From Enterococcus caccae ATCC BAA-1240 (GTDB lineage: Bacteria; Bacillota; Bacilli; Lactobacillales; Enterococcaceae), in the NCBI RefSeq assembly GCF_000407145.1, contig NZ_KE136475.1, positions 124,001-188,000 of the forward strand: DNA of 64,000 bases, written 5' to 3'. Shown piece after piece: positions 49,552 to 57,207 of this stretch. The first letter of the stretch is position 1. Every line of letters begins with the position of its first letter. A program made the translations under genes and the position numbers. Below the pieces are notes generated by a model that worked only from the letters and a program-made list of their open reading frames with translations, ran no database searches and was not told the DNA's origin.

Positions 49552-50907
49552 ATGAAACTAAAAGCAAAAGCCGATGGGCCGATTTCTTTTAGAGAGTTGT
49601 TTAAAAAGGGAGATACCTCGATCAAGCTTTCTTATATTTTTATGGGAATGGCGAATATCTTGAACGGACAAATCATCAAAGGGCTGGCATTTTTAGCGTT
49701 GCAGATAGGATTTGTGGCGTGGTTAGTCGTAAATGGTTTTCATGCGTTGTCGATGCTGCAATCATTGGGGACGAAAGCTCAAGGTTGGGTCATGGATGAG
49801 TCGCTGGGAATCGAAGTGCAACAGCCAGGTGACAATTCGATGTTACTGTTGTTGTTTGGAATCGCTGCAATTATTCTTATTTTACTTTTTATTTTTATGT
49901 ATATCGTGAACCTAAGAAGTGCGCGTAAAATTTTTACGTTAAAACAAGCTGGGCAGTCTCTACCGACATTGAAAGAAGATTTAAATAGTTTGTTGAATGA
50001 AAAATTTTATATCACACTGATGAGTATTCCGTTATTGGGTGTATTAGCGTTTACGATTTTGCCATTGCTGTATATGATTTCTATTGCATTTACTAGCTAT
50101 GATCATAATCATTTACCGCCTAAAAATTTATTTCATTGGGTTGGTTTTGCTAATTTTAGCAATGTGATTACAGGTGATATTGCTGGAACTTTCTTCCCGG
50201 TGCTTACTTGGACGTTGATTTGGGCAGTTTTAGCGACCGCGACAACGTTTTTCTTCGGCATTCTATTAGCATTATTAATTAACGCTAAAGGGGTGAAAGG
50301 GAAAAAAGTTTGGCGGACGATTTTCGTCATCACGATGGCTGTTCCGCAATTTGTCAGTTTATTATTGATGGCTAACTTATTTAATGGTTCAGGACCCGTT
50401 AACGCGATGCTGCAAAATTGGGGACTGATTGATCAACCGATTCCTTTTTTAACAGATGCTCTACTTGCGAAAGTCACGGTTATCTTTGTTAATATGTGGG
50501 TTGGGATTCCTGTAACGATGTTGGTTGCAACGGGAATCATTACGAATCTACCGACAGATCAAATAGAAGCAGCGGAAATCGATGGTGCGAATAAATTTCA
50601 AATTTTTAGAAATATTACCTTCCCGCAGATTTTATTTGTAATGGCACCTAGTTTGATCCAACAGTTTATTGGAAATATCAATAACTTCAATGTGATTTTC
50701 TTGTTGACTGGCGGACAACCAGCGAATAGTAATTTTCACTCTGCAGGTGAGACGGACTTGTTGGTAACATGGTTGTATAAATTAACGGTAACTGCAGCTG
50801 ATTATAATCTCGCATCTGTGATTGGGATCATTATCTTTGTTCTTTCAGCGGTCTTCTCGTTATTTGCTTATACGCGAAGCAGTTCATTTAAAACGGAAGG
50901 GGCGTAA
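49552..50907 (+). CDS. malF: Maltodextrin ABC transporter permease MalF
   Basis: 451 residues. Unlike minimal permeases it has a long N-terminal portion with two extra membrane helices (ILNGQIIKGLAFLALQIGFVAWLVV, LLLLFGIAAIILILLFIFMYIV) before the six-helix permease core starting near residue 155. The cytoplasmic EAA loop reads EAAEIDGANKFQIFRNITFP. It forms the membrane pore with MalG. No MalK-type ATPase gene is present; in Firmicutes a shared MsmX/MsmK ATPase encoded elsewhere usually serves this transporter. Confidence 0.94.
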   Translation: MKLKAKADGPISFRELFKKGDTSIKLSYIFMGMANILNGQIIKGLAFLALQIGFVAWLVVNGFHALSMLQSLGTKAQGWVMDESLGIEVQQPGDNSMLLLLFGIAAIILILLFIFMYIVNLRSARKIFTLKQAGQSLPTLKEDLNSLLNEKFYITLMSIPLLGVLAFTILPLLYMISIAFTSYDHNHLPPKNLFHWVGFANFSNVITGDIAGTFFPVLTWTLIWAVLATATTFFFGILLALLINAKGVKGKKVWRTIFVITMAVPQFVSLLLMANLFNGSGPVNAMLQNWGLIDQPIPFLTDALLAKVTVIFVNMWVGIPVTMLVATGIITNLPTDQIEAAEIDGANKFQIFRNITFPQILFVMAPSLIQQFIGNINNFNVIFLLTGGQPANSNFHSAGETDLLVTWLYKLTVTAADYNLASVIGIIIFVLSAVFSLFAYTRSSSFKTEGA

Positions 50908-50915
50908 ACAAGCAT

Positions 50916-51755
50916 ATGAAATCGAAAAAAAGAAAGAATTTAGTTTTGCATTATACGTTATTGACGATTTTATCGATTGTCTGGATCTTTCCAATCGTTT
51001 GGATTGTTTTGACTAGTTTTAGAAGTGAGGGCGGAGCGTTTGTAACGTATTTTATTCCGAAACAGTTTACTTTTGAAAACTATAAAATGTTGTTGACAAG
51101 CTCCACGTATCCTTTTGTGCAATGGTTTTTAAATACGTTGTTTGTAGCAGTTTGCAGTTGTATTTTATCAACATTGATCACAATTGCGATGGCGTATTCT
51201 TTAAGTCGTTTGCGCTTTAGAGCACGTAAACCGTTTTTGAAATTAGCACTAGTGTTGAATATGTTTCCAGGCTTTATGAGTATGATCGCTGTGTATTACA
51301 TTTTGAAGGCGATGAATTTAACAGGTAGTTTGTTGGCATTGATTTTAGTGTATTCATCTGGTGCAGCGTTAGGTTTTTATATTGCAAAGGGATTCTTTGA
51401 TACGATCCCGATGGCGTTGGATGAATCTGCGATGATCGATGGGGCGAGTAAGTTTGAGATTTTCACGAAAATCACATTGCCGTTGAGTAAACCGATCATT
51501 GTGTATACAGCGTTGATGGCTTTTATGGCGCCATGGATGGATTTCATTTTTGCTAAAATCATTTTAGGCGATAATGTTAATAAATATACAGTGGCAATCG
51601 GTCTGTTCACAATGCAGACGAAAGATAAAATCGATCAATACTTTATGGCATTTACAGCAGGTTGTGTGCTGATTGCGGTTCCGATCACGTTATTGTTTAT
51701 CTTTATGCAAAAGTACTATGTAGAAGGGATTACGAGTGGTTCAGTTAAAGGGTAA
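50916..51755 (+). CDS. malG: Maltodextrin ABC transporter permease MalG
   Basis: 279 residues with six membrane helices (LSIVWIFPIVWIVLTSF near the start). EAA loop: DESAMIDGASKFEIFTKITLP. Ends in VEGITSGSVKG, a tail shared by MalG proteins. It begins 8 bases after malF, with GGAAGGGGCG as ribosome site within the end of malF. Closes the malE-malF-malG operon ahead of a terminator. Confidence 0.94.
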   Translation: MKSKKRKNLVLHYTLLTILSIVWIFPIVWIVLTSFRSEGGAFVTYFIPKQFTFENYKMLLTSSTYPFVQWFLNTLFVAVCSCILSTLITIAMAYSLSRLRFRARKPFLKLALVLNMFPGFMSMIAVYYILKAMNLTGSLLALILVYSSGAALGFYIAKGFFDTIPMALDESAMIDGASKFEIFTKITLPLSKPIIVYTALMAFMAPWMDFIFAKIILGDNVNKYTVAIGLFTMQTKDKIDQYFMAFTAGCVLIAVPITLLFIFMQKYYVEGITSGSVKG

Positions 51756-51759
51756 AAGA

Positions 51760-51790
51760 AAAAGCATTTCCTTAGCGGAGATGCTTTTTT
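51760..51790 (+). terminator. Intrinsic terminator
   Basis: AAAGCATTTCC pairs with GGAGATGCTTT and is followed by six T, right after malG. Confidence 0.88.
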
Positions 51791-52424
51791 ATGTCTGCCT
51801 TTGAGTGTAGGCGGAGGTTTTTCCTTCAATCACGTTAGAAATTTCTATTGCTAGCTTTTCTCTGGAAATAGGATCATAGCTGCGGACAAGTTTTTTGATT
51901 CCAGGGATTCCTTTAAGTGAGCGGATCATTGCTGCGCTAATAACGGAAAAATACCGTTGTTTGTCTACAACTAGACTTGGGTAAATGATAACGTGATGTT
52001 GCGGATTTTCTTTGATGAGTTGTTCTGCCTGGAGCTTAGCATCCATGTATTTTCTTAAAGGAAATGGAGCGCTATTGGCTGATATAAACAAGAAATGAGC
52101 CGATGGATTGTGTGTGTTCAGATAATCTAAAATCAATTGAACAGGTGTCAAAATAAAGCGGTCATAGGTGATTTTTTTGCGTGGATGTTCAAAAAGAATA
52201 CCTATTGTATCAATGACCCAATCAGATTTCTGGACAACTTGATGCCAGTATGTGTCGTTTAAGATATCGGAATGAAACCAGTGGACTTTTTCTGACCAAG
52301 AACTTGATAGGTCCGCAGGTTTTCCTTTTCGTGAAATGCTGGTTACATTATGCCCTCTGGTGACTAGTTCTTCGGCAAGCTTTTGTCCGATAAAGCCGCT
52401 TCCGCCAAAAATCGTTATTTGCAT
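51789..52424 (-). CDS. NAD(P)-binding epimerase/dehydratase-like protein
   Basis: 211 residues. Rossmann signature TIFGGSGFIGQKLAEELVTRG at the N-terminus and a conserved YMDAKLQAEQLI in the active-site region place it among atypical short-chain dehydrogenases (NDUFA9-like/NAD(P)H-binding). The C-terminal substrate domain is short. Substrate and reaction are unknown. It is convergent with malG across a shared terminator. RBS GCAGGAAG. Not obviously linked to maltose metabolism. Confidence 0.82.
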   Translation of the reverse strand: MQITIFGGSGFIGQKLAEELVTRGHNVTSISRKGKPADLSSSWSEKVHWFHSDILNDTYWHQVVQKSDWVIDTIGILFEHPRKKITYDRFILTPVQLILDYLNTHNPSAHFLFISANSAPFPLRKYMDAKLQAEQLIKENPQHHVIIYPSLVVDKQRYFSVISAAMIRSLKGIPGIKKLVRSYDPISREKLAIEISNVIEGKTSAYTQRQT

Positions 52425-52525
52425 CTTTTCTTCCTGCTTTCTTGAAATTATTATGATAAATCCGTATGATAGCTAGTTTATCATTATCTATCGGAAAGTA
52501 CGTTAAGGAATGCTTGAGGGAGAGA

Positions 52526-52766
52526 ATGAAGAATTACTATCCGTTGTATTTAGTGTTTCTATTTTCTTAGTGGTTATTTTAGGAGCAGCCTGTTCTTTGC
52601 GATTGTTGGCATAGTTTTATTGACTTCAAAAATTGAGTTGTTGAATCGATCATTTTAGAGATCCCAAAAAAGACCGTTTTTGGAAGGTATTATTGAGCGA
52701 AAGGCATCTAAAAAAATCAAGGGAACGTTTATTGAAGAACTATTGCTGGGTGCAAAACTATTATAG
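52526..52766 (+). pseudogene. Possible decayed small membrane protein
   Basis: An ATG with TGAGGGAG upstream opens MKNYYPLYLVFLFS and stops. A neighbouring frame continues with VVILGAACSLRLLA, and a third frame with FAIVGIVLLTSKIELLNRSF, a stop, then a Lys/Glu-rich tail ending at 52766. Read together with frameshifts, this looks like a broken gene for a protein with two membrane helices. It may instead be chance. Confidence 0.35.
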
Positions 52767-52842
52767 GCTAAGTAATTTTAGCCTATAAATGAAACAATGA
52801 GTTAGATAGTGATGTGGGGTATTGTAACAATAGCATTTAGGG

Positions 52843-52866
52843 GTGGGAGGACCGCTCCCTTTTTTG
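52843..52866 (+). terminator. Short terminator
   Basis: GGGAG and CTCCC pair around a 5-base loop, followed by TTTTTT. An A/T-rich palindrome (TATAGGCTAA/TTAGCCTATA, 52762-52787) lies just upstream. Confidence 0.6.
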
Positions 52867-53005
52867 CCTATCCCAAAACATTCTTTCTTAAGACAAACAA
52901 AAAACACCTACGAATTATAGATGTTTCTGTCTGTTTTCAATTAGCATTCAATAAACATTAAACTTGTTCTTAATTGGCATAAATCCCATTAAAAAGTTAG
53001 AAAAG

Positions 53006-53854
53006 TTAAATGACGAAAGTGTCTACTTCCTCTTTAACAACTTTATATAAAGACTCATCATTTAAAAGTTTTAATATGTTTAATCCATCATTAATTTTTC
53101 CTTTTTGATTAGACAGAAGGCCATACCTGATTAATGATATAGAAATATAATCAATTCTTTTACTCTGGAAGGATTTATCTAGTGCTTTTTTAGAAAAAAG
53201 CAGAGCAGATTTTTTATCATTTTGTAGTGAAAAAAGGAGTGTTAAATTTAGATATATAGATGTTTCTAATAATATAATATTAGAAAAATTTTTGTACTTA
53301 TCTAACGATTTAATTAATTGTTTGCTTATAAGAGGATAGGTATTTGGATCAAAAAAGTGTAGACAGCAATTAATTATTTTTATATCTAAAATGGTCCAAG
53401 AATCAACTTTAGATAGTTCATTCCAAACATCTGCAGCGTATAGTTTAGATTGGCAATTTAATTTACTGTCGGTTGAATCTGCGATGTGTTTTAACATATA
53501 CAATGTACTGCGGATACACTTAATTGACTTACTGAAATTGTCATCTAGGTAGTTATCACAAAGTGTAATTAAATTGTCAAGATATTTTAAGTCACTATTG
53601 GAGAAAATCTTATTAAAGAAATATATAATTTGTTCTTTATCCTTATAAGAGTATCCGTTTTCAATAAAATTAAACTCCTCAAATGAAACATCAATAGAAT
53701 TAAGTAAATAATTAAAATTAGCCATAGACAACATTATTTTATTATTTTCAAACTTTGATAAAGTGGTCCTGGAAATTTTTTGTTTACAAATATCTTTTTG
53801 GGTTATCTTTCTTGACTGTCTAATATTTTTAAATGAACTTCCCTCATTAATCAT
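53006..53854 (-). CDS. Rgg-type transcriptional regulator (SHP receptor candidate)
   Basis: 282 residues from ATG 53854, which has a perfect AAAAGGAGG; an upstream in-frame start at 53956 has none and would overlap the divergent pheromone gene. The N-terminal XRE-type helix-turn-helix reads FKNIRQSRKITQKDI then ISRTTLSKFENNKIMLS, the Rgg pattern (IRxxRxxTQ...ISRxxLSxFE). The remaining 210 residues are helical and TPR-like, as in Rgg/RRNPP regulators. Length (about 285) is normal for Rgg. The divergent SHP-like peptide and RiPP genes imply that it senses that peptide after import and switches the RiPP promoter. AT-rich compared with flanking genes. Confidence 0.9.
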   Translation of the reverse strand: MINEGSSFKNIRQSRKITQKDICKQKISRTTLSKFENNKIMLSMANFNYLLNSIDVSFEEFNFIENGYSYKDKEQIIYFFNKIFSNSDLKYLDNLITLCDNYLDDNFSKSIKCIRSTLYMLKHIADSTDSKLNCQSKLYAADVWNELSKVDSWTILDIKIINCCLHFFDPNTYPLISKQLIKSLDKYKNFSNIILLETSIYLNLTLLFSLQNDKKSALLFSKKALDKSFQSKRIDYISISLIRYGLLSNQKGKINDGLNILKLLNDESLYKVVKEEVDTFVI

Positions 53855-53954
53855 AATGTAGCCTCCTTTTAAACATAAGATGTGATTATAGTTTACATCA
53901 TAAGTTATGAGATTCACAATAGGGTATTCTTTGTAAGAAGGAGGATAAAAGATC
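53855..53954. promoter_or_regulatory. Divergent rgg/shp promoter region
   Basis: One hundred bases between the regulator and the pheromone gene. A GATGT-N11-ACATC inverted repeat (53879-53899) lies in the middle. TTTACA (53892-53897) and CACAAT (53915-53920) at 17-base spacing are a candidate promoter for shp; a strong AAGGAGG stands before the peptide start. The exact Rgg box cannot be fixed by eye. Confidence 0.5.
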
Positions 53955-54014
53955 ATGAGAAAATTATTTAGAATTGTTTTATTTGCATCAATTTTTTGGA
54001 TAGTTGGTGGTTAG
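53955..54014 (+). CDS. shp: Short hydrophobic peptide (SHP) pheromone precursor
   Basis: A 19-residue ORF, MRKLFRIVLFASIFWIVGG, too short for automated calling. It has a basic start, a hydrophobic body and a C-terminal IVGG, the pattern of SHP pheromones that pair with Rgg2/Rgg3-type regulators in streptococci, whose active forms are C-terminal octapeptides or so ending in VGG/GG. It is divergent from rgg with its own AAGGAGG site and lies 33 bases upstream of the RiPP precursor gene. It lacks the Asp/Glu usually found at the cleavage site, so the mature form is uncertain. Known SHPs are processed by Eep and imported by Opp/Ami. Confidence 0.8.
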   Translation: MRKLFRIVLFASIFWIVGG

Positions 54015-54047
54015 TTTATCCTCTAAAAAAATAGTGGAGGTTTTTCT

Positions 54048-54113
54048 ATGGAAAAGAAAAAAGAATTTAAAAAGATTCGTTTTGCTAATGTTGCTGCTTG
54101 GGGTAAACATTAA
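54048..54113 (+). CDS. RiPP precursor peptide with WGK motif
   Basis: 21 residues: a charged leader MEKKKEFKKIRF followed by ANVAAWGKH. GTGGAGG lies upstream. The Trp-Gly-Lys near the C-terminus is the defining motif of the WGK subfamily of streptococcal radical-SAM RiPPs (WgkA-type), where the radical-SAM enzyme is reported to join the Lys and Trp side chains. Position between shp and the radical-SAM gene, followed by a terminator, is exactly where such precursors sit. No Gly-Gly cleavage site is present, so leader removal must use another protease. It is not in standard ORF lists because of its length. Confidence 0.85.
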   Translation: MEKKKEFKKIRFANVAAWGKH

Positions 54114-54121
54114 TTTTTAGC

Positions 54122-54167
54122 AAAAAGAAAGATGAGAAGTTTGGATTTTCATCTTTCTTTTTTTTAA
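54122..54167 (+). terminator. Attenuating terminator between precursor and enzyme genes
   Basis: Perfect 14-bp stem AAAAAGAAAGATGA/TCATCTTTCTTTTT followed by a T-run, 9 bases after the precursor stop. It would give many short shp-precursor transcripts and fewer read-through transcripts of the biosynthetic genes, a common RiPP arrangement. Confidence 0.88.
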
Positions 54168-54182
54168 AAGGAGGAATAAAAA

Positions 54183-55298
54183 ATGAGGGGATATTATTAT
54201 AAACCTATACTAGTAGATGTATGTGTAACTAATAGATGTAATTTAAATTGTGATTATTGTTCAGCTGAATCTGGCCCATTTGCTAGTAAAAAAGGAGAAT
54301 TAACAATACAAAAATTGTCTGAGTTATTCCAAGAAATGGATAAAATTAAAGTTCCAAGGGTTGCTTTAACAGGTGGAGAACCATTTATAAGAGAAGATAT
54401 TATTGAAATTTTGTATGAATTCGATAAATACAATTTCACAAAAGTTTTGAACACTAACGGAAATTTAATTAGAGATAAACAGGCATTAGCGTTATCAAAG
54501 TTAAATCTGGATAGAATTTGTGTTACATTAGATGGAAGCAATCCCGAAGTACATGATAGCTCTAGAGGTAAAGGTTCATTTAAAAAAGCAATTGAAGGTA
54601 TAAGACAATTACAAAAATATAATCTACCGGTATCAACGCTATTTACCCTAGGTAAACATAATGTTAATGATTTAATTAATACCATAAAATTAAATGATAA
54701 ACTGAATATAAATTTTATGTCTGTCATGGTTATTTGTCCAACTGGTAGGGCTAATGATGGAAGTGTATTAGCAGACAAAGAAAATTGGTATCCTGTATTT
54801 TTAGAATTATCAGAAAGAATAAAAAATAAAGAATTTAAAGTTAATTTTAAAATAGTACCTCCAAATGAAAGTGATATATTTTGGACGCATTATTTTCCTT
54901 TGGAATACTATAATCGATTAGATTTATTGCAAGTTTGGGGTGTGGAACTAGAGTCATACAAAAATAGAGTAGATAGAGATATTTCTTGTCAAGCTGGAAT
55001 CAAAGCATGTTCCATTTCTCATAAAGGAGATGTTTATGGATGTGATTTGATGAATGGGATTGATGAATTAGTTGCAGGAAATATAAATGAAAGTAATTTA
55101 ATGGAGATATGGAATAACTCATCTGTATTTAGAAAATTTAGAGAAATGAATTTTAATGATTTATCTGGTAAATGTTCTATCTGTCCTCATACATGGTGTG
55201 GTGGTGGTTGCAGATGTAGTGCATTAGAGTTAGATGGTTCTTTATTAGGATCTGACTCATCATGCTTTTACAAGCCGATGGAGGAGATACAATGTTAG
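54183..55298 (+). CDS. Radical SAM/SPASM peptide-modifying enzyme
   Basis: 371 residues. The [4Fe-4S] radical-SAM motif is CNLNCDYC (Cys about 19, 23, 26: CxxxCxxC), followed by the GGE element ALTGGEPF. The C-terminal SPASM/twitch region has CQAGIKACSISHKGDVYGCD and then CSICPHTWCGGGCRCSAL with further Cys, enough for auxiliary Fe-S clusters. Such enzymes make carbon-carbon or thioether cross-links in ribosomal peptides. By context the substrate is the 21-residue WGK peptide. Strong AAAAGGAGG site. It overlaps the start of the next gene by 7 bases. Confidence 0.93.
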   Translation: MRGYYYKPILVDVCVTNRCNLNCDYCSAESGPFASKKGELTIQKLSELFQEMDKIKVPRVALTGGEPFIREDIIEILYEFDKYNFTKVLNTNGNLIRDKQALALSKLNLDRICVTLDGSNPEVHDSSRGKGSFKKAIEGIRQLQKYNLPVSTLFTLGKHNVNDLINTIKLNDKLNINFMSVMVICPTGRANDGSVLADKENWYPVFLELSERIKNKEFKVNFKIVPPNESDIFWTHYFPLEYYNRLDLLQVWGVELESYKNRVDRDISCQAGIKACSISHKGDVYGCDLMNGIDELVAGNINESNLMEIWNNSSVFRKFREMNFNDLSGKCSICPHTWCGGGCRCSALELDGSLLGSDSSCFYKPMEEIQC

Positions 55299-55624
55299 CT
55301 AAAAATTTTTATATTGATGGTAAGAAAAAACTGTATTTTGAAAAAGATGAAGAAATGAATTTCTTAACTTTTGATCCAATAAGATTATCCTATTTTGAAG
55401 TTAGCAATATTGGTGCAGAAATATTATATTGTATTTCTAAAAAAATGAAATTAGAACATATAGTAGCGTTAATAACAGATGAATATGATATTAGTAGAGA
55501 AGGTTGCATTTCTGAAGTGATAGAATTTTTAAATTATATACCTATTCAAGATATAATTTATACTAACTTGATTCAATCAGATGTGTATCTATATTTAGAA
55601 CCTTTTAATAAGGAAGTTATATAA
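55292..55624 (+). CDS. PqqD-like RiPP recognition protein
   Basis: 110 residues from ATG 55292, with GATGGAGGAGAT upstream; an earlier ATG at 55262 lies inside the enzyme gene without a ribosome site. The middle reads VSNIGAEILYCISKKMKLEHIVALITDEYDISREG, matching the PqqD pattern (N/SxxGAxIL...sxxxIvxxLxxxYDixxe). Stand-alone PqqD-type RREs bind the leader peptide and present it to the radical-SAM enzyme. Its first bases overlap the stop of the enzyme gene, so the two are translated together. Confidence 0.85.
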   Translation: MLAKNFYIDGKKKLYFEKDEEMNFLTFDPIRLSYFEVSNIGAEILYCISKKMKLEHIVALITDEYDISREGCISEVIEFLNYIPIQDIIYTNLIQSDVYLYLEPFNKEVI

Positions 55625-55625
55625 T

Positions 55626-56927
55626 ATGAGAAAAAGAATTTTTATAGATATTAATAAATTCTCATTACCATTAATATTTTCACAACTAATAACGACTATT
55701 ATAGGGCAGAAAGCATTCTCTATAGCTGCGAGATTAGGAACTGATAATTTAATTGCTATGAATACAATTGATAACTTAATTTATTCTGTAACAGGAGTTT
55801 TAGGGGTCATTAGTGTAGCATTTAGTATGCTAAGTTCAAAATCTTTAGGAGAAAAAGATACAGATAAGTTCAAAAAATTAGTTAGTTCTGTAATGCATGC
55901 AAATGTAATCATAGGTTCGTTATTTTTTTTCATAATTCTATTTTTTTCAAAAATCTTTATTAGTGCAATATATAAATTTTCTGATGAACTACTGAGTGTG
56001 GCAACTACATATCTATATTCAATGAGCTTCTATGTTTTATTAACATTAATCACATTTACTCTTACGAATCTATTAAAAGTCGAAAAGAAAACGAATTATA
56101 TATTAACGATATCTATAATATCTTCACTGATTCAAGTGCTTTTGAGTTATATATTTATTAATGGCATAGGAAATTTTTCAGGTTTAGGTGTGTTTGGTGC
56201 AGGGATAGCATTAAATATTACATTACTAATAACAATTTTGTGCTATCTGATAATTGTAAGAGCTACCTTTTTTTCATGTTTAAAGTTAAAGCCAATATAT
56301 ATAAAAGATATATTGATAAGGAGTATTCCTTTAGGGATTCAAGAATTACTAGAAGGAATAATATTTTTGATTTTTTTTGATGCAATGATTGCAAGACTAG
56401 ATACAATGTCTTTGAGTGTGTATTCTATTATCAGTCAAGCATTAGTATATTTAAAATTACCAATGTTTATGTATGGTAATGCAGTGACAATATTTGCAAG
56501 TGAATACTTTGGAGAGAAGAATAAAAATAAAATCATAGTGGTAAAAAGAATATCTACATATATGTCTATCTTTTTTTATGTATTAATAGGAATAGGTATA
56601 TACTTAATGATAGTTCCTTTTTCTAATTTATTCACTTTTGATGATAAGCTGATAAACGAAACAACTAAAATGATACTACCACTATTTTTTTTAGTTAGCC
56701 CAATAATACTATATGAAATAAATAAATATATATTACAGGTTATAGAAAACGGAAAATTTGTTGTGAAATGGACTCTTATAATAAATATAATTAGTATGGG
56801 AACTATATTGATGTTTCATTTTTACGGGTCTTTAGATTTGTATTATATATATATGGTGTATTTTGGTAATTACCTTATTTTATCTGCATTATTTGAATTG
56901 AAGTTTAAAAAAGTTTGTATTAGATAA
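55626..56927 (+). CDS. MATE family exporter
   Basis: 433 residues, about twelve membrane helices. The N-terminal FSLPLIFSQLITTIIGQ and the repeated inner pattern (LGTDNLIAMNTIDNLIYSVTGVLGVIS; LDTMSLSVYSIISQALVYLKLP) fit MATE/NorM-like antiporters. It starts one base after the recognition-protein stop and is the last gene before a bidirectional terminator, so it is the likely exporter of the modified peptide or a self-protection pump. MATE exporters are less common in RiPP loci than ABC or MFS transporters. Confidence 0.9.
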   Translation: MRKRIFIDINKFSLPLIFSQLITTIIGQKAFSIAARLGTDNLIAMNTIDNLIYSVTGVLGVISVAFSMLSSKSLGEKDTDKFKKLVSSVMHANVIIGSLFFFIILFFSKIFISAIYKFSDELLSVATTYLYSMSFYVLLTLITFTLTNLLKVEKKTNYILTISIISSLIQVLLSYIFINGIGNFSGLGVFGAGIALNITLLITILCYLIIVRATFFSCLKLKPIYIKDILIRSIPLGIQELLEGIIFLIFFDAMIARLDTMSLSVYSIISQALVYLKLPMFMYGNAVTIFASEYFGEKNKNKIIVVKRISTYMSIFFYVLIGIGIYLMIVPFSNLFTFDDKLINETTKMILPLFFLVSPIILYEINKYILQVIENGKFVVKWTLIINIISMGTILMFHFYGSLDLYYIYMVYFGNYLILSALFELKFKKVCIR

Positions 56928-56972
56928 TGATTTTTAGTTATTAAACTCCTTAGTCAACATAATCCGAATATA

Positions 56973-57013
56973 AAAAAGTGCCTACCAGTTCATTGATTGG
57001 TAGGCACTTTTTT
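56973..57013. terminator. Bidirectional terminator ending the RiPP locus
   Basis: Perfect 16-bp stem AAAAAAGTGCCTACCA/TGGTAGGCACTTTTTT with a 9-base loop. A-run on one side and T-run on the other. Confidence 0.92.
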
Positions 57014-57207
57014 GTGAAATGGAATTGGTTTATTTTTAACCCTATGGAACTCATTCAATTTTGAACTTAAAAAAATTGTTAAAAATATGAAAAGTTGTTA
57101 TATTTGATTCTGTTACGAAGTTTGATTTAAACTTCTTCAATTTCTCATGACTTTAGTCAGGAAAGGTTGAACAGATGAGCTGTTACTATAAAGATAACAA
57201 ATTGATT

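Noticed and set aside
53855..53956. Extended N-terminus of the Rgg protein starting at 53956
   Set aside because: No ribosome site there, it would run through the divergent promoter and the shp start, and Rgg homology begins at the internal Met (53854) with a perfect AAAAGGAGG.
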